Shown here: positions 8,307-15,794 of the stretch, one piece after another
Layout of the letters: every line of letters begins with the position of its first letter
Numbering within the stretch: position 1 is the first letter of the stretch
Assembly (NCBI GenBank): GCA_964350135.1
Contig: CAYGJN010000012.1
Coordinates: forward strand, 1 to 32,690
Direction: 5' to 3'
Length of the DNA: 32,690 nt
From: CAYGJN01 sp964350135
Lineage (GTDB): Bacteria > Bdellovibrionota > Bacteriovoracia > Bacteriovoracales > Bacteriovoracaceae
Made by a program: the position numbers and the translations under genes
Notes under the pieces: model-generated
Seen by the model: the letters and a program-made list of their open reading frames with translations, nothing else
What the model was told of the DNA's origin: nothing
Databases searched by the model: none

Positions 8307-9331
8307 TGGATCAATTTGAAGTCACATGCAAAGATCTTGAATCAAATCCTAAAACCTGGCTTGTAACAGGTGCTGCAGGCTTTATAGGTTCCAATCTTTG
8401 TGAGTATCTTTTAAATTTAAATCAAAAAGTTGTTGGTCTTGATAATTTTTCTACAGGCTTTAAACATAATATCTCTGATATAGAAAAATGTGTTGGGGAT
8501 AAAGCTAAAAACTTTAAGTTCATTGAAGGTGATTTTACTAATTACGAAGTCGCTAAAAATGCAGCTCAAAATGCAGATATTATTTTGCATCAAGGAGCTC
8601 TTGGAAGTGTTCCAAGGTCTATTGAAAATCCTATTAACTCAAATAGTTCAAATACAGATGGAACATTAAATATTTTCTGGGCCGCAAAAGAGTGTGGTGT
8701 TAAAAGAGTTGTGTATGCTTCAAGTTCTTCAGTTTATGGAGATAATGAAGACCTTCCTAAAGTTGAAGAATTAGTAGGAAACCCACTTTCTCCTTATGCT
8801 GTGACAAAAAAGACTAACGAGCTTTATGCCAGAGTCTTTTCTGAACAATACGACATGGATCTTATTGGACTACGATATTTTAATGTTTTTGGAAAAAGAC
8901 AAAACCCTAAGGGGGCTTACGCAGCAGTAATTCCAAGATGGACAATGGCCATGGTCAAAGGGGATAAAGTTCAAATTTTTGGTGACGGAAAAACGAGTCG
9001 TGATTTTACATATATCCAAAATGTTCTCGAGGTAAATATTCTTGCAGGAACTTGTCAAAAAGAAATTCCTAAAGGGCTTATTTTAAATGCCGCTCTTAAT
9101 TCAGCAACTTCATTAACTGAGCTTTTTGAGCTTTTACGCTCAAGGCTTGAAAAAGACTTTACACATCTTAAAGGTTTTGGAGTTGAGTATACTGACTTTA
9201 GAGCTGGAGATATTCGTCACTCTAATGCTGATATAAGTAAGGCCAAAGAGCTTCTTGGCTATAATCCTAAATATAATATTGAACAAGGTCTTGATTTGGC
9301 CCTTAGTTGGTATATTAAAAACCTTCTATGA
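8306..9331 (+). CDS. tviC: UDP-N-acetylglucosamine 4-epimerase (TviC/WbpP type)
   Basis: This extended SDR epimerase interconverts UDP-GlcNAc and UDP-GalNAc (or their uronic acids). It has the NAD motif TGAAGFIGSN (G22, G25, G28), a catalytic SSSSVYG with serines at 139-142, the active-site pair Y164/K168 in SPYAVTKK, and HQGALGSVPRSIENP, all close to WbpP. The best start is the GTG at 8306, sharing one base with the tviB stop (TAGTG). It places 17 residues before WLVTG, the same spacing I recall for WbpP; a TTG 12 bases earlier is possible. The 4-bp ATGA overlap with the next gene continues the coupled chain. With the upstream dehydrogenase it forms the wbpO-wbpP / tviB-tviC pair. Confidence 0.9.
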   Translation: MDQFEVTCKDLESNPKTWLVTGAAGFIGSNLCEYLLNLNQKVVGLDNFSTGFKHNISDIEKCVGDKAKNFKFIEGDFTNYEVAKNAAQNADIILHQGALGSVPRSIENPINSNSSNTDGTLNIFWAAKECGVKRVVYASSSSVYGDNEDLPKVEELVGNPLSPYAVTKKTNELYARVFSEQYDMDLIGLRYFNVFGKRQNPKGAYAAVIPRWTMAMVKGDKVQIFGDGKTSRDFTYIQNVLEVNILAGTCQKEIPKGLILNAALNSATSLTELFELLRSRLEKDFTHLKGFGVEYTDFRAGDIRHSNADISKAKELLGYNPKYNIEQGLDLALSWYIKNLL

Positions 9332-11475
9332 GAAAAAAGATTGCTTTTATTGTTTCTGATTTAGATGCAGGTGGTGCTCAAAAGGTATTTCTTAGAATAG
9401 CGAACGAGCTTTCCAACAACAAACGTTTAGATATAACTCTTATTTCTCTTACCAATAATAACCCCTTTAAAAATGAACTTAATGAGCATATCAATTTCAA
9501 GTTTTTTAAATCTAAGCGAATTAGAGATTCTTTTTTTCCACTTGTTAATTTCTTAAGAAAAGAAGACTATCATACCGTCTTTTCAACTCTTGCCCATGTT
9601 AACTTTCTTGTGGCTTTTGCCAGTTGTTTTATAAGTGGAACAACGTTTATTGCAAGAGAGGGTAATATTTTAAGCATAAAGCTTAAAGAAATTAAAAGAC
9701 CCTGGTTAACTCTTTTGCTCTATCGACTTTGCTACCCACGGTTTAGAAAAATCATTTTGCAATCTAAGGATATGGAAGAGGACTTCAGGTCTCATCTTCC
9801 AAAGCTTGCGAAAAGGTTTGTTAGAGTGTCAAACCCTGCACCAAAAACTGATGGAGTAAATGAATGCAACCAAGAAAAATTAAACCTTATTTTTGCAGGA
9901 AAACTTGAAAAGCAAAAAGGCTTAGATCAGCTCTTAACTCACTTGGATAAAGTGAAAAGAGACTTTACTCTTAATATTTTTGGTAAGGGGTCACAGTTAG
10001 AAAGTCTTAAAAAATTTGAGAGTGGTAAAGTTATTTTTCACGGAGTCACTAAAGATATCTCTTCAGAGCTCAAGAAGGCCCATGCTCTTGTTCTTCCATC
10101 ACTATATGAAGGTTTTCCGAATATTGTACTTGAAGCAATGAGTGTTGGAACACCTGTAATCTCTTTTGATTGCCTAGGGGGACTAAATGAGATTATTAAA
10201 CCTGGGTTTAATGGAGAACTCATAAGGCCTGGTGATTATAAAGGATTTGTTGAGGCCATTGATAATTTTAAAGCCTCTTATGATGCTCAAAAAATTCAAC
10301 AAGATATTGATAGTCGTTACTCAATTAAAGCCATTGCAAAAGAGTATCTAGAGCTTGCTGAGAATAAGACCATCGTATTCGTTTCTAATACTTCTTTTAA
10401 TTTATATAATTTTAGAGAGAATTTTATTCTTGATTTAAAAGAAAAGGGCTTTAAGACAATAGCTCTTATTCCAGAAGGAGAAGATAATAGTAAACTTAAG
10501 GGCCTGCTAGATGAAGTCTATATTTATCCTTTATCAAGAAAAGGAACGAGTCTTTTTCAAGATATAAAAACCTGTTTTTCTTTATACAAAACATTTCTAG
10601 AAATTAGTCCAGGCTATACTATGAACTATACTATTAAGCCTGCTATTTATGGCTCTCTTGCTGCTGGTTTTGCAGGAGTTCAAAATATTTTTTCAAATAT
10701 TACAGGACTTGGTTATGTCTTTACTGGAGAAACTCTTAAAATTAGAACATTAAGATTAATTGTTCGATTGCAATATATGGTAGCTCTTAGGTTTAACAAA
10801 AAAGTTTATTTTCAAAACAACGACGATTATGAGCTTTTTCGTGATCTTGGCTTAGTAAAACCTAGCCATGTTATTATTATTAATGGTTCAGGTGTTGATA
10901 TAGAGAAATTTAAAAAAGATGACGATATAAAAAAAATTCCCAACAGTTTTCTTATGATCTCTAGAGTCTTAAAAGATAAAGGTGTTCAAGAGTATGTAGA
11001 TGCTTGTAAAAAACTAAAGAAAAAGTATCCAGATGCGAATTGTTTATTACTAGGTCCGATTGATGAAAATCCTGCTTCTTTTAATAAAAATGATATTCAA
11101 GACTGGGTAGAGTCAGGTGCAATACAATGGCATGATAAAGTTGATGATGTGAGAGATTTTTTAAATAAATATGAAACTTTTGTCCTCCCATCCTATAGAG
11201 AAGGTACACCTCGTAGTGTTCTTGAGGCCATGAGTATGAAGATGCCAATTATCACAACTGATGCTCCTGGCTGTAGAGAAACAGTTATTAACGAAGTAAA
11301 TGGATTCTTAGTACCTCTTAAAAGTTCTGAAGCTATCTTTAGGTCAATGGTTAAGCTTATTGAGTCACCAAGGTTAAAAGAGAAGATGGCCGAAGAAAGT
11401 TATAAAATTTGTCTTGAAAAGTTTGAAGTTAAAAAAGTTAATTATTCAATTTTGCAGGGAATGGAGATACTTTGA
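9328..11475 (+). CDS. Tandem double glycosyltransferase (GT4-GT4 fusion)
   Basis: This 715-residue protein is two complete GT4 enzymes joined head to tail. Domain 1 (about 1-345) opens with IAFIVSDLDAGGAQKVFLRI and has its donor site at PSLYEGFPNIVLEAMS. Domain 2 (about 347-715) opens with TIVFVSNTSFNLYNFRENF and carries IKPAIYGSLAAGFAGV, the NITGLGYVF signature and a donor site at PSYREGTPRSVLEAMS. It resembles the PglA/WbnE-like branch that adds N-acetylgalactosamine or galactose to undecaprenyl-PP-linked acceptors. There is no linker: the start of domain 2 looks like an ordinary N-terminus with its Met lost. The ATG overlaps the tviC stop (ATGA), and its own stop overlaps the TTG of the next gene. 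It probably adds two successive sugars, one perhaps GalNAcA. Sugar specificity is inferred. Confidence 0.88.
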   Translation: MRKKIAFIVSDLDAGGAQKVFLRIANELSNNKRLDITLISLTNNNPFKNELNEHINFKFFKSKRIRDSFFPLVNFLRKEDYHTVFSTLAHVNFLVAFASCFISGTTFIAREGNILSIKLKEIKRPWLTLLLYRLCYPRFRKIILQSKDMEEDFRSHLPKLAKRFVRVSNPAPKTDGVNECNQEKLNLIFAGKLEKQKGLDQLLTHLDKVKRDFTLNIFGKGSQLESLKKFESGKVIFHGVTKDISSELKKAHALVLPSLYEGFPNIVLEAMSVGTPVISFDCLGGLNEIIKPGFNGELIRPGDYKGFVEAIDNFKASYDAQKIQQDIDSRYSIKAIAKEYLELAENKTIVFVSNTSFNLYNFRENFILDLKEKGFKTIALIPEGEDNSKLKGLLDEVYIYPLSRKGTSLFQDIKTCFSLYKTFLEISPGYTMNYTIKPAIYGSLAAGFAGVQNIFSNITGLGYVFTGETLKIRTLRLIVRLQYMVALRFNKKVYFQNNDDYELFRDLGLVKPSHVIIINGSGVDIEKFKKDDDIKKIPNSFLMISRVLKDKGVQEYVDACKKLKKKYPDANCLLLGPIDENPASFNKNDIQDWVESGAIQWHDKVDDVRDFLNKYETFVLPSYREGTPRSVLEAMSMKMPIITTDAPGCRETVINEVNGFLVPLKSSEAIFRSMVKLIESPRLKEKMAEESYKICLEKFEVKKVNYSILQGMEIL

Positions 11476-12365
11476 AGATTTTTATTCATCAAGACTTGAA
11501 GAATAAATTAGGTTTTTTATCTGAAAAACTTAATATGGATTTAAGTGTTTTAGATGAAGAAAACTTAGTAGATGATGAGTTTTTCTATTTTATTAACTCT
11601 TTAGACTTTTTGAGCTTTGATTATCATTTGTTTTTTGACCATGAAAAAGATTTTTCTTGCTCTTCATATGGTTTTAGCTCTCAGGGGCAATACTTATATA
11701 ATGAAGATTATGAGCTTTTAAGTTGCAAAGAGAAAACTCCTCATGGACTTAGTTTTTTAGGGCTTAGTTATCTTCAAAAAAAAGATTTAAAAAATCTTAT
11801 ATCTCTTAAATGTTTTCCGCTTCAGAAAAAATACACCGAACAATATCCCTGCATACTTCTGGATAGAGATGGAGTGATGATCAATCATGTTCCATATATT
11901 TCAAATCTAGAAGATGTGGTTTTAAAAGATGGATTGATTGATTTTTTAAAATTAGCCAAAAGAAAATCATATAAATTAGCAGTGCTCACAAATCAATCAG
12001 GTGTGGCTAGAGGCTATTTTCAACTCGATCAAGTTCATAAGGTTAATAATAAGATAAATGAGTTATTGAAGAACGAAGGTATAAAAATAGATGCATGGTA
12101 TATATGCCCTTATTATGAAAAGGGTGAAGGGGATTATGCTCTTGCAAGCCTTCTAAGAAAGCCTCTTCCTGGGATGGCATTTATGGCCCAAGAGGAGCTT
12201 GGCCTTGATCTTAAAAAGAGTATTATGATAGGAGACAATATAAGTGATGATCTTTGGCTACCATATTTAAAATCTATTCACCTTAAAGGAGATAAAGATC
12301 TCGCAAAGGCAAAATCTCCTATTTTCTCTACATTTCAAGAGATTGCTCAAGATCTAAATTTCTAA
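11472..12365 (+). CDS. HAD phosphatase of the HisB-N/GmhB type with an orphan N-terminal domain
   Basis: Residues ~126-290 form a HAD-IIIA phosphatase: nucleophile motif LLDRDGVMI (D131, D133), motif II VLTNQSGVARG (T173), K230 in LLRKPLPGM, and motif III GDNISDD (D255). GmhB removes the 7-phosphate of heptose bisphosphate in ADP-heptose synthesis. In GmhB a zinc loop with several Cys/His lies before the RKP motif; here only C212 (ICPYY) remains and the loop looks replaced, so zinc is probably lost and the substrate may differ. Residues 1-125 are rich in Phe, Asp and Tyr and match nothing I recognise. The start is TTG, overlapping the previous stop as TTGA, supported by GGAG 4 bases upstream. 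It ends the coupled chain that begins with asnB. Confidence 0.8.
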   Translation: MKIFIHQDLKNKLGFLSEKLNMDLSVLDEENLVDDEFFYFINSLDFLSFDYHLFFDHEKDFSCSSYGFSSQGQYLYNEDYELLSCKEKTPHGLSFLGLSYLQKKDLKNLISLKCFPLQKKYTEQYPCILLDRDGVMINHVPYISNLEDVVLKDGLIDFLKLAKRKSYKLAVLTNQSGVARGYFQLDQVHKVNNKINELLKNEGIKIDAWYICPYYEKGEGDYALASLLRKPLPGMAFMAQEELGLDLKKSIMIGDNISDDLWLPYLKSIHLKGDKDLAKAKSPIFSTFQEIAQDLNF

Positions 12366-12397
12366 GCTTTTCTATTCATGTTTTGATTAGCAAGGCC

Positions 12398-12403
12398 TAT
12401 AAT
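12398..12403 (+). promoter_or_regulatory. Possible -10 element before the flippase gene
   Basis: A consensus TATAAT lies 13 bases before the flippase ATG. A 17-base spacer would place TTCATG (12375-12380) at -35, a poor match. The flippase ATG has no Shine-Dalgarno, so a start from here would give a 5' leader of only about 6-8 bases. It is the first sizeable break in the polysaccharide operon, so a secondary promoter here is plausible. Confidence 0.35.
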
Positions 12404-12416
12404 TCAAACTAATCTT

Positions 12417-13895
12417 ATGGAAACCCTTACACAGCGCTCCATTAACGGTCTTTTTTGGATGGCCAGCTCAACTGCTGGACAAGGTGTATTACAGTTTTTT
12501 GTTTTTGCACTTCTTGCAAGGATTTTAACTCCTACTGATTTTGGGGTTTTTACAGCAGGGCAATCGTTAGTTCTTCTTTTGCAAATAGCATTTCAGTTGG
12601 GACTTGGTTTTGTCCTTATTCAAAAAAATAAAATTTTAGAAATAGAAGTGGATACTGCTTTTACTTTAAGTCTTTTTCTAGGTGTTCTGGGAGGTGTCTT
12701 AGTTTATTTGAGTTCATCTAGTGTGGCTGCCTTTTATAAGATGGAAGTACTTGATGGATATATGAAAATGATGGCCTTTAGTCTTCCTCTCCAAGGCTAT
12801 ATAATTACGACAGAGGCTATTCTTAAGAAGAAACTTGATTTTAAAAAATTAGCAAGTATTCAGTTAGTTGCTTATTTTCTCTCATATGGAGTTGTTGGAA
12901 TTTATCTAGCCTATCAAGGTTATAAGGGGTGGACTTTAGCAATTGCTTTTACATCTCAATATTTGATTCTTGCTTTTTTAATGTATTTATTCATTCCTCT
13001 TAAGAGAAAACTAAGAGTGAGTCTTAAACATGCTAAAAATCTATTAAGTTTTGGAGGCAGTTTTACTTTCTCCGAATGTTTTTTCTCATTGGCCACTCAT
13101 GGAGATAAGACGGTAATTGGAAAAATTTTAGGTGAAGAAGCTTTGGGCTTTTATAGCAGAGCTTATCGAATAATGCTTTTACCATCATCATTTTTTGGAA
13201 AAGTTGTTGATCAAGTGCTCCTTCCAGGTATTTCTCAAGTTCAAGAAGACAATGAAAAACTCCAAACTCTATACTTAAGAGGAGTCTCTCTCCTGGCAAC
13301 AGCTCTTATTCCAGGAACTCTTTTTTTATACGCAGTTGCTGAAGAAGTTATTCTGGTGGCCCTTGGTCCACAATGGACTGGTGCTGTAGAGGTCTTTCAA
13401 ATACTAACTCTTATTATTTATTTTAGGACAGCTTTTAATGTTTCAGACTCGATATCAAAAGGGATAGGCCTTTATAGAGAACGTGTTATTAATACAGTTG
13501 TCTTTGCTACATTCTCTTTAATATTAACTTTCTTGGGCTCTCAGTACGGCGGCATTCATGGTGCTGCTTACGGAATACTAATTGCTATTTTTATTAATTA
13601 TTTTTTAAGTAATCTTTTTGTTTATAGAAAAATACGGTTTTCTTTTGGTCGTTTTATAAAGGCCCATTACCATGGTTTCGGGGGACTTATTCCTGCAGCC
13701 ATAACGGTTTTGATTAATAATTTTTATATTCAACATATCCCCGTTCATCCGGTCTTTAAGCTGTTTATGAACGTATTATGCTTGATCGTTTTTTATTTAA
13801 TATACTTAGTGAAAGTAAGAAGTCCTGAAATTGAGTGGCTTATGACTCAGACTTTAGAGTCTGTGCGGTTGAAACTCAAAAAAAGTGACGTTTAG
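12417..13895 (+). CDS. Wzx-type polysaccharide flippase (WzxC/Polysacc_synt_3 family)
   Basis: This 492-residue polytopic inner-membrane protein of the MOP/MVF superfamily is expected to flip undecaprenyl-PP-linked oligosaccharide to the periplasm. Alternating hydrophobic segments run from residue ~10 to ~475, enough for about 12-14 helices. The N-terminus (TQRSINGLFWMASSTAGQG, then LLARILTPTDFGVFTAGQ) is the pattern of the WzxC/Polysacc_synt_3 branch, and the central region ALGFYSRAYRIMLLP also fits. No Wzy polymerase or O-antigen ligase is in this window, so those functions must be encoded elsewhere or are not needed. It follows the HAD gene after 51 bases and precedes the wecA-like gene by 17 bases, in the same direction. 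Confidence 0.85.
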   Translation: METLTQRSINGLFWMASSTAGQGVLQFFVFALLARILTPTDFGVFTAGQSLVLLLQIAFQLGLGFVLIQKNKILEIEVDTAFTLSLFLGVLGGVLVYLSSSSVAAFYKMEVLDGYMKMMAFSLPLQGYIITTEAILKKKLDFKKLASIQLVAYFLSYGVVGIYLAYQGYKGWTLAIAFTSQYLILAFLMYLFIPLKRKLRVSLKHAKNLLSFGGSFTFSECFFSLATHGDKTVIGKILGEEALGFYSRAYRIMLLPSSFFGKVVDQVLLPGISQVQEDNEKLQTLYLRGVSLLATALIPGTLFLYAVAEEVILVALGPQWTGAVEVFQILTLIIYFRTAFNVSDSISKGIGLYRERVINTVVFATFSLILTFLGSQYGGIHGAAYGILIAIFINYFLSNLFVYRKIRFSFGRFIKAHYHGFGGLIPAAITVLINNFYIQHIPVHPVFKLFMNVLCLIVFYLIYLVKVRSPEIEWLMTQTLESVRLKLKKSDV

Positions 13896-13912
13896 AAAAT
13901 AAGGTGAATTCT

Positions 13913-15010
13913 ATGATTGTTTTAATTGCTGCATTTATAACATCATTTTTTATTTGTTATTACTCAATTCCTTCATTGATCAAAATTGCAAAAGTTAAAA
14001 ATCTTTATGATGAGCCAGGGGAGAGAAAATTCCATAAGAGTTCTACTCCTACACTTGGTGGAATGGGGATTTTTGCTGCATATGTAATGAGTGCAGCGTA
14101 TTGGGTGGACTCATCTAATATGCCAGAACTCCAGTATATTATTTGCGCCCTAGTTCTGATGTTCTTTGCAGGTATGAAAGATGATCTTATGAATATGTCT
14201 GCAAAGAAAAAGCTTATTGCCCAACTTCTTGCCTCTTGGGTTCTTGTGCACTCAGCAGATATAAGATTGACATCTATGTATGGAATCCTTGGGTTCTATG
14301 AGATTCCAATTATCTTAAGTTATATTATTTCAATGTTTGCAATAGTTGGTTTAACAAACTCCTTTAATTTAATTGATGGTATTGACCTCCTTGCTGCAAC
14401 AATTGGTATTATTGCGACATCTGCTTTTGGATTTTGGTTTAGTTATTATGGTTTCTATGATTGGGGTGTTTTTTGTTTTGCTATGGCAGGAGCTCTTTTT
14501 GCTTTTGGGTTTTATAATAAAAGCCCTTCGCGAATATTTATGGGTGATACTGGGGCATTGATTGTTGGTATTATATGTTCAATCTTGGCCATAAAGTTTG
14601 TTGAGTTAAATAAGGCCATTGACCTTTTTATTTCAGGCCCAACTATTGCCGTTTCAATTCTTATTATTCCTATTTTTGATACATTTAGAGTTTTCTTTAT
14701 TCGGCTTTTAAATAATAGATCTCCTCTTTCTGCAGATCGAAACCATATCCACCATATATTAGTAGATGGTGGAATGACTCATATGAAGGCAACAACAATT
14801 ATTGGTAGTGTTAATATAATTGTTATTATTTTCGCTTATTTTTTCCGAGATATTGGCGTACTTTTAGGGATTGAAGAGTATAGCGCTGAGGTCTTGCTTG
14901 TCACAATTTTTCTTGTTCTGAGCTTTCTAACAAGTTTTTTAAAAAAAAAGTCCGAAAAAAAAGAAAGAATCGCAAAGAAAGGTGAAAAAATTATAAACGC
15001 GCCGAGTTAA
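13913..15010 (+). CDS. wecA: Undecaprenyl-phosphate sugar-1-phosphate transferase (WecA/TagO family)
   Basis: This integral-membrane enzyme of the MraY/WecA family starts glycan assembly by moving GlcNAc-1-P (or a related sugar phosphate) from a UDP-sugar to undecaprenyl phosphate. Around ten transmembrane segments are evident. Diagnostic cytoplasmic motifs are GMKDDL (Mg-binding Asp pair), NSFNLIDGIDLLAA, IFMGDTGALIVG, and RNHIHHIL near the C-terminus. The ATG at 13913 is chosen over the GTG at 13904 because AAGGTG lies 6 bases before it, giving 365 residues. The C-terminus is a strongly basic Lys-rich tail. As the last gene of the polysaccharide run it completes a WecA-initiated, Wzx-exported scheme. 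Confidence 0.9.
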   Translation: MIVLIAAFITSFFICYYSIPSLIKIAKVKNLYDEPGERKFHKSSTPTLGGMGIFAAYVMSAAYWVDSSNMPELQYIICALVLMFFAGMKDDLMNMSAKKKLIAQLLASWVLVHSADIRLTSMYGILGFYEIPIILSYIISMFAIVGLTNSFNLIDGIDLLAATIGIIATSAFGFWFSYYGFYDWGVFCFAMAGALFAFGFYNKSPSRIFMGDTGALIVGIICSILAIKFVELNKAIDLFISGPTIAVSILIIPIFDTFRVFFIRLLNNRSPLSADRNHIHHILVDGGMTHMKATTIIGSVNIIVIIFAYFFRDIGVLLGIEEYSAEVLLVTIFLVLSFLTSFLKKKSEKKERIAKKGEKIINAPS

Positions 15011-15062
15011 GTAGGGCCGTATTTTTTACAAGGTGCTACTTTCTCCTTCGAGAGAGGTGCAT

Positions 15063-15794
15063 ATGACAGACTATAATTTTTTCAAACTAGCTATCGTTTT
15101 GGTTTCTGTTAATTTATTTGCTGTTCCCCCAAGTCTTAAACATTTTGAAACAACTGAATGCAATGAAAGCAATCTTTACGAGAATCAATCTCAGGTTTGC
15201 TTGATTAAAAAGAATCCATCTTTTTTAGGTGATGTATTAGATGAGAGTTTTGATGCTGTTGGCATGAGTTTTAGATCTGGTATTAAACTTCCCAACTTAG
15301 AGCAGCGTAGAGGTTATTCAAGAATAATGTATGGCCCAGTCTATCGATCTAAAAATCCATTTAATGATTATGATTATTGGAGATATGTTACTTTTTATAA
15401 CTCAAAGACACGAACAGAAAGGCTTATGGATTTTCCTAGAGTTTATGAAGAATGCCAAGATGGCCCAGAGTTTTCTCTTTATGAACAATCGTTATTAGTT
15501 GAAGCAGAGATAGAATCAGGGTTTTCTATAATGGAGATAGGGATTTCTGGTAGAATCATGGTTAATAAAACAGTTACGTTTACAAGGTCCCTTACGGGCA
15601 TTTGGGGTGAAGAGGCTATCCATACTCCTTACATAGCTTATGAATCTTGGTCAGGACAAACTCTTATCCAGACCTATGAAATTAAAACCAGAAGATCTAC
15701 TTTGAGAAGAGTGATGAGACCAGATTTTTCTGCAAACTCTATTAATCCATTAATTAGGGTTAAAAGGTCTAATGTTCAGGAGTGTGAGGATTAG
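15063..15794 (+). CDS. Secreted/periplasmic orphan protein
   Basis: This 243-residue protein is not recognised. A signal peptide is clear: MTDYNFFKLAIVLVSVNLFA with likely cleavage before VPPSLKHF. The mature part has four cysteines (near TTECNES, QVCLIK, YEECQDG and the C-terminal VQECED), consistent with disulfides in the periplasm or outside. The second half alternates hydrophobic and polar residues (LLVEAEIESGFSIMEIGISG, then TVTFTRSLTG), suggesting beta structure. The ATG at 15063 is chosen because AGAGGTG precedes it closely; the in-frame ATG 30 bases upstream would bury the signal peptide. It follows the wecA-like gene by 52 bases and its last 26 bases overlap the 3' end of the opposite-strand SNF2 gene. 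Confidence 0.65.
   Translation: MTDYNFFKLAIVLVSVNLFAVPPSLKHFETTECNESNLYENQSQVCLIKKNPSFLGDVLDESFDAVGMSFRSGIKLPNLEQRRGYSRIMYGPVYRSKNPFNDYDYWRYVTFYNSKTRTERLMDFPRVYEECQDGPEFSLYEQSLLVEAEIESGFSIMEIGISGRIMVNKTVTFTRSLTGIWGEEAIHTPYIAYESWSGQTLIQTYEIKTRRSTLRRVMRPDFSANSINPLIRVKRSNVQECED

Noticed and set aside
9328..11475. Sequencing frameshift as the cause of the glycosyltransferase fusion
   Set aside because: The frame is open throughout both domains and both are complete; an artefact remains possible but nothing in this sequence requires it.
5137..15010. Recently acquired genomic island for the polysaccharide locus
   Set aside because: No integrase, transposase, tRNA junction or repeats at its edges, and base use looks like that of its neighbours.
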